Assembly: GCA_003132905.1 (NCBI GenBank)
Contig: PKZC01000336.1
Coordinates: forward strand, 1-10,696
Length of the DNA stretch: 10,696 bases
Direction: 5' to 3'
Source: Bryobacterales bacterium
GTDB taxonomy: Bacteria; Acidobacteriota; Terriglobia; Bryobacterales; Bryobacteraceae
How positions within the stretch are numbered: the stretch's first letter is position 1; each line of letters begins with the position of its first letter. This document shows positions 6,520-10,696 of this stretch, piece after piece. The notes below the pieces were generated by a model. That model did no database searches, had not been told where the DNA came from, and saw only the letters and a list, made by a program, of their open reading frames with translations. The position numbers and the translations under genes are program-made.

Positions 6520-7053
6520 TCACCTGGCGCCAACAGCCGCGAGGGCACGAATACAAGCTCGGCAGAATGCCGGCAGATCGTCGGGCCTACGCGAGGTCAC
6601 TATATTCCGATCGACCACCACTTCAGCGTCTTCATAATGGGCTCCGGCGTTGACCAGATCATCTTTGATCGCGAAGAAGCATGTTGCTTTTCGGCCCGTC
6701 AGGATACCGGCCGAGCACAGCACCCAGGGGCCGTGGCAGATGGCGGCTACCAGCTTTCCTTCCCTGTTCATGTCATGCACGAATTGAATGGCTTTCGTAT
6801 GCCGGCGGATGTGATCGGGCGCATAACCTCCCGGGATGATCACGCCGTCAAAGCCTGACGCGTAAACATCGCGATACGACTGTTGACTCTTAACCGGATA
6901 ACCATGCTTGCTCTCGTAAACCGTGTTGGCTTCAGCGGCTACGATTACAACTTGTGCGTCCTCCTCTTGGAAGCGCAGCAGCGGATACCAGACCTCCAGG
7001 TCTTCGTATAGGCTGTCCACGAAGAGAGCGATCTTCTTTCCCTTGAGTTCCAT
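6520..7053 (-). CDS. DJ-1/PfpI family protein
   Basis: 177 residues from ATG 7053, matching the PfpI/YhbO subfamily length. Members are glutamine-amidotransferase-fold proteins with reported protease, glyoxalase or deglycase activity, protecting against carbonyl and oxidative stress. Features are Glu17 in LYEDLEVWYP (the acidic partner of the active Cys), the VIIPGGYAPD turn (71-80), and the nucleophile elbow AAICHGPWVL with Cys106-His107. This gives the expected E-C-H set. The C-terminus ...IVTSRRPDDLPAFCRACI is family-typical. No signal peptide. It converges on the sigma-54 activator and diverges from the small receiver-like gene at 7159. A sigma-54-like promoter match (7067-7083) gives a predicted transcription start only three bases before ATG. 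No strong Shine-Dalgarno sequence is seen, consistent with leaderless initiation. Confidence 0.94.
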   Translation of the reverse strand: MELKGKKIALFVDSLYEDLEVWYPLLRFQEEDAQVVIVAAEANTVYESKHGYPVKSQQSYRDVYASGFDGVIIPGGYAPDHIRRHTKAIQFVHDMNREGKLVAAICHGPWVLCSAGILTGRKATCFFAIKDDLVNAGAHYEDAEVVVDRNIVTSRRPDDLPAFCRACIRALAAVGAR

Positions 7054-7066
7054 GTCAACTTAGACC

Positions 7067-7083
7067 TGCAAGCTTGTTGCCGG
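7067..7083 (-). promoter_or_regulatory. Candidate sigma-54 promoter of the PfpI gene
   Basis: Minus strand CCGGCAACAAGCTTGCA: GGCA at -24 and a perfect TTGCA at -12, GG to GC spacing of 10. The T before GG is C. The predicted transcription start is about 7056, three bases before ATG 7053. Confidence 0.5.
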
Positions 7084-7085
7084 GC

Positions 7086-7097
7086 GATCGTTCGATC
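7086..7097. repeat. Perfect short palindrome between divergent promoters
   Basis: GATCG-TT-CGATC lies 3 bases upstream of the PfpI -24 box and about 33 bases upstream of the -24 box of the divergent gene. It could be a regulator half-site pair, but I did not find the same palindrome in the other promoter regions. Confidence 0.25.
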
Positions 7098-7129
7098 AAC
7101 ACGACCGCCACATCACTTTACTTCTTGGA

Positions 7130-7146
7130 TCGGCATCCAAATTGCC
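7130..7146 (+). promoter_or_regulatory. Candidate sigma-54 promoter of the receiver-like gene
   Basis: TCGGCATCCAAATTGCC: GGCA at -24 (GG 7132-7133) and TTGC at -12 (GC 7144-7145), 10 bases between GG and GC. It departs from consensus at the base before GG and at the base after TTGC. The predicted transcription start is about 7157, two bases before ATG 7159. Confidence 0.4.
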
Positions 7147-7158
7147 TGACCTTCGCCA

Positions 7159-7596
7159 ATGGCACTCGGAACTGTGGTACTGCTCGGAAGTCTCCCCATC
7201 GAGCGATTCGTGCTCACTTGTTTGGGGTCGGAGTTTGGATTGGCGTTCCACGAGGTTGACAACCTGCAGAATTGCCCGAACTTTCCTGACGATGTAGTGG
7301 CTGTGCTCTTTAGCCCGAGTAGTCTGGGCCTTCGGTGGGATCAGGCGCTGAGGTCGGTCTTGAAAACCTTCCCACAAGCGTTCCCTATCCTCTGTCATGG
7401 TTTTGCAGACCATTTTGACTGGCCTGAGGTGGCCGACGCCGGCGCTTTTCATTCGATCCCCGTGCCGTTTAGCGTGGCTGAACTCCGGCAGAGCCTGGGG
7501 TTTGTTTGGGGAGCGGTCTCAAAGGCTGGGTCTAGATCGGTTGCCGGACAACGTGCTCTACCATCCCACGTTGTGGCAGCCGGATTCGTCGCTTAG
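7159..7596 (+). CDS. Receiver-like protein lacking the phospho-acceptor Asp
   Basis: 145 residues. The alternation of strands and helices follows a response-regulator receiver: VVLLGSLP at the start, DDVVAVLFSPSSLGL where receivers have the strand carrying the phospho-Asp, PQAFPILCHGF where the Thr/Ser strand falls, DAGAFHSIPVPFSVAELRQSL where ...GADDYLTKPF...EL is expected. The Asp is replaced (VLFSP) and the KPF Lys is Val (VPF), so it should not be phosphorylated in the usual way. After about residue 115 the sequence is low-complexity and may be a tail. No output domain is present. It is divergent from the PfpI gene with its own sigma-54-like promoter match. It might be a decoy or binding partner of the local regulator; this is inference. 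Family membership is judged by pattern only. Confidence 0.6.
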   Translation: MALGTVVLLGSLPIERFVLTCLGSEFGLAFHEVDNLQNCPNFPDDVVAVLFSPSSLGLRWDQALRSVLKTFPQAFPILCHGFADHFDWPEVADAGAFHSIPVPFSVAELRQSLGFVWGAVSKAGSRSVAGQRALPSHVVAAGFVA

Positions 7597-7687
7597 CTCT
7601 TCAATGCAGGATGTTTGCTGGGGGATCTGACACAAGGAACTGGGGAAATCCCCTCAGACCGGACCGTACTTTATGCGACTGCACGCT

Positions 7688-7911
7688 GTGAAAGTGGAGT
7701 AGAACCGGCCATGTCACAGCGAACAGGATCTGTTGTGGCCGGATGCTCCTTTCAGCTCGGTGCCTAGCGTCCTCCAGCAAGGTGTACCCGCCTAGGCGCG
7801 GACAACCAGTTTAGGCCGGTCGTCGCCGCAGATCAGGCCCGTGAGACCGCGCAATCGGCCGCCGTCTCCTCCGGCTAAGACAATGGCCGAATGATGCAAC
7901 GAGCGTGCTCT
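7688..7911 (-). pseudogene. Relic of mannose-1-phosphate guanylyltransferase (ManC type)
   Basis: The minus strand reads LHHSAIVLAGGDGGRLRGLT and then GDDRPK (7899 to about 7815), the nucleotidyltransferase signature L-A-G-G-x-G-x-R-L with the following P-K. That frame stops at 7792. The next frame continues as LGGYTLLEDARHRAERSI and then RPQQILFAVT (about 7795-7712), which is where the enzyme's family sequence continues, so one base has been lost near 7800-7810. A third frame gives FYSTF near 7690-7706. The intact enzyme makes GDP-mannose from GTP and mannose 1-phosphate. Only the first 75 or so codons are recognisable; the catalytic remainder is missing, so this is a dead fragment. No start codon with a ribosome binding site is evident. 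Confidence 0.7.
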
Positions 7912-8014
7912 TTCCCGGGTGTCCGATACTTGGTCTTCACGAAAGTTTTCTCTACCACGCGTCGGGGAGGTGAGATGCTGTTATGTGGTTAGGCAAGGAA
8001 ATGGCAATGAGACC

Positions 8015-8434
8015 TTACTTTACTTGCAGCGATTCGATGTACTTAGTGAGGTTATTGATGCGCATTGTCACAATGCCGGGGGGCGAGTTACCCACTGATG
8101 ATAAGATCGGCCCCCAGACTGGCATTTCCTTCGACCCGTGCACGTTCTGAGTCACATCCAGTATCGAGGTCATCACTTGCCTTGTCGGGAATTTGTTCCC
8201 ATTTTTTGAGCCAGCAAGGTTAGGTCGGTAGGCTGCTTCTTGAGAGCTGGGGCTGCCGGCCCACTACCTTTTGCATGCACTCCATGACAGGATGCACAAT
8301 ATTCCTTAAACATTTCCTTCCCGGAGCCAGGTGAGGTAAGGTCCCACCGGAACTTTCTTGATCTTCGTCGCGGTTTCCTGGCCGGAAGTAGAAAGCGATC
8401 CCAGGAGAAATGCCATCAAACATACGATTCGCAT
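8015..8434 (-). pseudogene. Monoheme cytochrome c gene with two frameshifts
   Basis: ATG 8434 opens a signal-peptide-like start (MRIVCLMAFLLGSLSTSGQE), followed by KIKKVPVG. One extra base in 'ggtaagg' (about 8337) breaks the frame; in the next frame comes SGKEMFKEYCASCHGVH with the heme motif CASCH at 8298-8284, then GPAAPALKKQPTDLTLLAQK. A run of six A (minus) at 8207-8202 should be seven; the third frame then reads HGSKEMPVWGPILSS and ends NNLTKYIESLQVK with TAA 8017-8015. Read through, it is a complete exported class I c-type cytochrome of about 139 residues, with Met in KEMPVWGP as likely sixth heme ligand. An AAGGG element precedes the ATG and a sigma-54-like promoter match lies at 8481-8497. 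Both lesions are single bases, one in a homopolymer, so sequencing error is possible. Confidence 0.85.
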
Positions 8435-8480
8435 TTTATTTCACCCTTAACGAGTGGCCCGCAATGCGAGCCATATTCTT

Positions 8481-8497
8481 TGCATTTCAAAGACCAG
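8481..8497 (-). promoter_or_regulatory. Candidate sigma-54 promoter of the cytochrome c gene
   Basis: Minus strand CTGGTCTTTGAAATGCA: GG at 8495-8494, GC at 8483-8482, 10 bases apart, with full YTGG and TGCA. The predicted transcription start is about 8470, giving a normal 35-base leader before ATG 8434 with an AAGGG ribosome binding element. Confidence 0.6.
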
Positions 8498-8685
8498 CCA
8501 TCAGCAGTCGGCGTCCGGCTCCCAGGGTTTATCCTCATGTGTTGGCGTGTTCGCGAGCGTGCGACCGATCAAGGCCGATGAACTCCACGACGACCGCTGG
8601 GGGCTTCGCCTGCGCGGCTTTCGGCGCATCGATCCCAAGTCCATGCGATTGTCCTGCCGCGCACCTGAGATAGGTTGAAGGCTTT

Positions 8686-9558
8686 TCAAATGCTGATCAC
8701 TGGGCAAGGAGCTTCGCGGATGATCCCGTATGCTGCGCTACGCAGACGGCCAAGCACATCGTGCATCACACCTCTCCCGATCATGATCAGGTCTGCTTCG
8801 TGTGCCAGAGCAGCATCGCGTATAACGTTCTCGACCCTCCCGAATCGCAACAAGATGTCAAGTTCGGTGCCCGCTTCGGATTGCAAGTTCGCAATGCGCG
8901 CTTCGGCGGTATCCAACAGAAAACCACGCAGCGAAGGTGGTTCCTGGCCGGGCGCAATGGGCTCGGCCGCAGGTAAGGCATGCACCACTTGGAGCTCAGC
9001 TTTCTGTTCGGTAGAGAACTGAACCGCCCATCGGAGTATCGGCGCATCCCTAGGATCAGCATCCACGGCGCACAGAAACCGGCGCCAGCGATTGTGATTC
9101 TGCGACCAGAGTTGATCAGTGTGTACGCCCGTCCAAACCGGACAATCCGCGTCATGCAGAACTTTTGCGGTCACCGAGCCCAGTAAGAACCTGCGGAATG
9201 GCCCATATCCATGCGTTGGCATCATAATGAGATCAACTTGCTGGCCACGAGCATATTCGGCGATCTCTTTCGCTGGGTCCCCAAGCTCCACTGTCCGTCG
9301 GACGCAGGGACCGGCAAGATCGGCCGATAGATGTTGGTCAAGCTGTTCCCTCCGCACGTTCACAAAACTCTCAAGGTCCACCATGGGCTCAAGAACGATC
9401 GCGTCCGGAGTCCCATACCCCAGGGGCACAAACTCAGCCGCGTGCAGCAGGATGACCTCTGAATGGAAGCGCTCCACCATCGCCTTGACGAATGGAGCCG
9501 CCTCGTGATCCTGCTTGGAAAAATCGACCGGAAACAGAATGCGCTTGAAAGTGATCAT
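8686..9558 (-). CDS. Tandem-domain universal stress protein
   Basis: 290 residues from ATG 9558. There are two UspA-like domains. The first (about 1-145) starts ITFKRILFPVDFS and holds the ATP-binding signature MPTHGYGPFRRFLLGSVT before CPV. The second (about 160-290) starts RRFLCAVDADP and ends MIGRGVMHDVLGRL...REAPCPVISI, where the final G-S of the nucleotide motif is missing, so only the first domain is likely to bind ATP. Such proteins help survival in growth arrest, low oxygen or oxidative stress, in the cytoplasm. Upstream in-frame ATGs at 9573 and 9570 exist, but GAGGA lies 6 bases before ATG 9558 and the predicted sigma-54 transcription start (about 9569) falls after the other two. 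It diverges from the flavodoxin gene. A 250-base stretch with no recognised gene follows it. Confidence 0.93.
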   Translation of the reverse strand: MITFKRILFPVDFSKQDHEAAPFVKAMVERFHSEVILLHAAEFVPLGYGTPDAIVLEPMVDLESFVNVRREQLDQHLSADLAGPCVRRTVELGDPAKEIAEYARGQQVDLIMMPTHGYGPFRRFLLGSVTAKVLHDADCPVWTGVHTDQLWSQNHNRWRRFLCAVDADPRDAPILRWAVQFSTEQKAELQVVHALPAAEPIAPGQEPPSLRGFLLDTAEARIANLQSEAGTELDILLRFGRVENVIRDAALAHEADLIMIGRGVMHDVLGRLRSAAYGIIREAPCPVISI

Positions 9559-9579
9559 GGCGTTCCTCATCATCAGCTC

Positions 9580-9596
9580 AGCAAGTTAGCAGCCAA
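9580..9596 (-). promoter_or_regulatory. Candidate sigma-54 promoter of the universal stress gene
   Basis: Minus strand TTGGCTGCTAACTTGCT: TTGGC at -24 and TTGCT at -12, GG (9594-9593) to GC (9582-9581) spacing of 10. This is one of the closest matches to YTGGCACG-N4-TTGCW in the window. The predicted start at about 9569 leaves an 11-base leader, TGAGGAACGCC, which carries the ribosome binding site of ATG 9558. Confidence 0.65.
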
Positions 9597-9619
9597 GACA
9601 ATGCGATGCGAGTTGGAGA

Positions 9620-9636
9620 TTGGAAGCCGGCTTGCA
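9620..9636 (+). promoter_or_regulatory. Candidate sigma-54 promoter of the flavodoxin gene
   Basis: TTGGAAGCCGGCTTGCA: TTGG at -24 (GG 9622-9623), TTGCA at -12 (GC 9634-9635), correct spacing. The predicted start of transcription is about 9647, leaving an 83-base leader to ATG 9730. Confidence 0.6.
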
Positions 9637-9729
9637 AAATCAATCGCAGATGTCCAAGAAATGGGGATTTCCAGAGAAGCAGCCTCGCCCTTGGAGCGCT
9701 CGGCCGGAACCGAAAAGGACTTAGTTATT

Positions 9730-9831
9730 ATGAAACCCGTCCTTGTAATTTACGCGACCCGCGAAGGGCACACCAGGCACATCGCTGAAGACCTGGGAGC
9801 AACTCTGGGCGCACAGCAGCGTCCTACCTGA
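9730..9831 (+). pseudogene. Flavodoxin-domain gene truncated by an insertion element
   Basis: ATG 9730 is preceded by AAGGA about 10 bases upstream. It encodes MKPVLVIYATREGHTRHIAE followed by DLGATLG, the first strand, FMN-phosphate loop (T-R-E-G-H-T) and first helix of a flavodoxin or HemG-like (menaquinone-dependent protoporphyrinogen oxidase) protein. Homology is lost at about residue 27 and the frame stops at 9831. Full members run about 150-180 residues. The IS481-type element end begins about 20 bases later, so insertion or an accompanying rearrangement removed the rest; no continuation is found to the window end. The promoter match at 9620 is intact. A 33-residue peptide could still be made but would not fold as a flavodoxin. 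Confidence 0.75.
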
Positions 9832-9850
9832 GGAGCCAAATTCTTTGTGT

Positions 9851-10490
9851 CCAGCCCGGAGACATGGGTAACAGAATGTACCTAAGACATAGGTAACACT
9901 TTTGGCCCGAAGGGGTTGTTGAGGGGCTGCAGAGTTTTCTCCTCCAGATCGATATAACCCAAGTCATAGTCCATGAAGCTGACGAGCCAGATGCCGTCGT
10001 TGACTTCCTTGATGCCGACTGCCTGACCGGCCAGACAAGTGCTTAAATTGATCTTCTTGCGATACAGGCACAGCCGGCCGCAGTTGGTGACGACCGCGGT
10101 CTTGTCGTGGAACGGATAGTGCGGTTCCGAGATGCCTTGATAGGGGCGGCAAGGAAGAAGTATAGACTTCCGCCGGACATTTCATGTTCAGAGCTTCGTG
10201 CGGACGCTCGTTGTTGAACTCCTCGAGGAAGACATCGAACTTGGCTTGCTGTTGAAGCAAATTGGCGCCGGCGGGCCGCGTGGCCTCTTTCTTCAACGTC
10301 AAATGCATGCGCTCATGCCGGCCGTTCTGTTGGGGATGACCAGGCCGAATGCGTTCGACGCTGATGCCCAGGCGCAGCCACCAGACCGAGAGCCGCGAGA
10401 GATTGAACAAGCCATTGGGCGAAGCGAAGGGAACACCGTTATCGGAGCGGTATATCGAGAACGGCCCCACTCGTTGAACAGACCAGGTTC
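9851..10490 (-). mobile_element. IS481-family element remnant
   Basis: The left end is probably TGTCCAGCCCGGAGACATGG at about 9849-9868, followed by paired GGTAAC-containing repeats (gacatgggtaac, gacataggtaac) typical of IS481-type ends. The body is a minus-strand transposase (separate entry). The matching right end is not found before the HigB-type gene, and the transposase N-terminal half is missing, so the element is truncated on its right side. No target-site duplication can be checked because one end is lost. Confidence 0.75.
9882..10490 (-). pseudogene. IS481-family DDE transposase, truncated and frameshifted
   Basis: The readable core is RSDNGVPFASPNGLFNLSRL (second catalytic Asp in the DNG motif), then LGISVERIRPGHPQQNGRHER with the catalytic Glu, then the C-terminal FLEEFNNERPHEALNMKCPAEVY. 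Near 10155 an extra base shifts the frame; the next frame continues as RPYQGISEPHYPFHDKTAVV, later INLSTCLAGQAVGIKEV and LEEKTLQPLNNPFGPKVLPM, to TAG at 9882. A second shift near 10465 puts LFNEWG in another frame from RSDNG. The N-terminal helix-turn-helix and the first catalytic Asp are not found. The intact enzyme would cut and join the element ends. This copy should be inactive. Confidence 0.85.
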
Positions 10491-10568
10491 CGGGTCCCAA
10501 CGGGACCTACCGCACGTTCGTGAGACTCGCGGCTACAGGCACGGACCATCCAGATGTCTACCCGCCAC

Positions 10569-10600
10569 ATGCACTTGAATGAATGGTTATCGTAGTGCAT
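10569..10600. repeat. Inverted repeat upstream of the HigB-type toxin gene
   Basis: ATGCACT (10569-10575) and AGTGCAT (10594-10600) are perfect 7-base inverted arms 18 bases apart, ending 10 bases before GTG 10611. Toxin-antitoxin operons are usually controlled by palindromic operators at this position, so this is a possible operator. It could also be chance. Confidence 0.35.
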
Positions 10601-10610
10601 AAAGAATGAG

Positions 10611-10696
10611 GTGAAGCGGGAAGTCGATTTGCATGATGACTTGGTCTCCGAATTTCGCGCCATGCACGAAGACGTGCAGGACGAGTTGCTGGCCCA
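10611..10696 (+). CDS. HigB/RelE family (Gp49-like) toxin, N-terminal part
   Basis: 28 codons are visible from GTG 10611 to the window edge: KREVDLHDDLVSEFRAMHED followed by VQDELLA. This matches the N-terminus of phage-derived Gp49-like HigB toxins, which start M-R-E-V-x-F-D-x-x-F-x-x-E-F and continue L-x-E-D-V-Q-D-E-I-L-A. Such toxins are ribosome-dependent mRNA interferases, normally followed by a HigA-type helix-turn-helix antitoxin gene; that gene would lie outside the window. The start is set by similarity; only a weak GAG lies before it. An in-frame stop (TAG at 10593-10595) upstream limits the start. An inverted repeat just upstream may be the operator. Placed next to an IS remnant, this fits accessory DNA. 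Confidence 0.7.
   Translation, partial: MKREVDLHDDLVSEFRAMHEDVQDELLA

Noticed and set aside
8454..8678. Plus-strand 74-residue frame ending KADELHDDRWGLRLRGFRRI...
   Set aside because: The C-terminal half looks protein-like, but I recognise no family, there is no clear ribosome binding site, and the first part overlaps the cytochrome promoter region. Left unannotated.
9658..9671. GAAAT-GGGG-ATTTC inverted repeat in the flavodoxin leader as an activator binding site
   Set aside because: It lies downstream of the predicted transcription start and is not repeated in the other promoter regions.
10439..10663. Minus-strand 74-residue frame upstream of the transposase
   Set aside because: Shows no transposase similarity and overlaps the HigB-type gene start on the other strand.
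1..10696. CRISPR array, tRNA or rRNA genes, riboswitch, phage structural genes
   Set aside because: I saw no regularly spaced repeats, no cloverleaf-like segment and no rRNA-like conserved stretch when reading through.

Overview
The window most likely comes from a soil or sediment bacterium of moderately high GC. Acidobacteriota is my best guess, because the cytochrome c relic, the mannose-1-phosphate guanylyltransferase relic and the IS481-type transposase read like proteins I know from that phylum. This is an inference from protein style, and there is no rRNA or other phylogenetic marker.

Layout. Positions 1-321 hold the end of a flavin-reductase-like gene. 322-1015 is a decayed stretch with no convincing intact gene. 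1016-3790 is a minus-strand operon, archease then RtcB RNA ligase then a divergent PRPP synthetase. A YbhB/PEBP-family gene (3863-4321) is transcribed away from it. A small nitroreductase (4359-4916, minus) lies back to back with a sigma-54-dependent response regulator (5027-6448, plus). A PfpI/DJ-1 gene (6520-7053, minus) lies back to back with a small receiver-like protein lacking the phosphorylatable Asp (7159-7596, plus). 7640-8440 is a gene graveyard with a ManC relic and a monoheme cytochrome c gene broken by two single-base shifts. A tandem universal stress protein (8686-9558, minus) diverges from a flavodoxin gene cut off by an IS481-family remnant (about 9851-10490). The last 86 bases start a HigB/RelE (Gp49-like) toxin gene.

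The main discovery is regulatory. Almost every functional unit between 3359 and 9831 has a -24/-12 type (sigma-54) promoter match, GG-N10-GC with YTGG and TGC(A/T) extensions, just upstream of its start. This applies to archease-rtcB-prs, PEBP, nitroreductase, PfpI, the pseudo-receiver, the broken cytochrome c, the universal stress protein and the broken flavodoxin. The only sigma-54 activator in the window sits in the middle of them. I therefore read the locus as a local sigma-54 stress or dormancy regulon combining RNA repair, nucleotide supply, redox enzymes and stress proteins, controlled by a two-component activator whose kinase is not in the window. In several units the predicted transcription start is only 0-12 bases before the start codon. 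The promoters are pattern matches read by eye; function is inferred.
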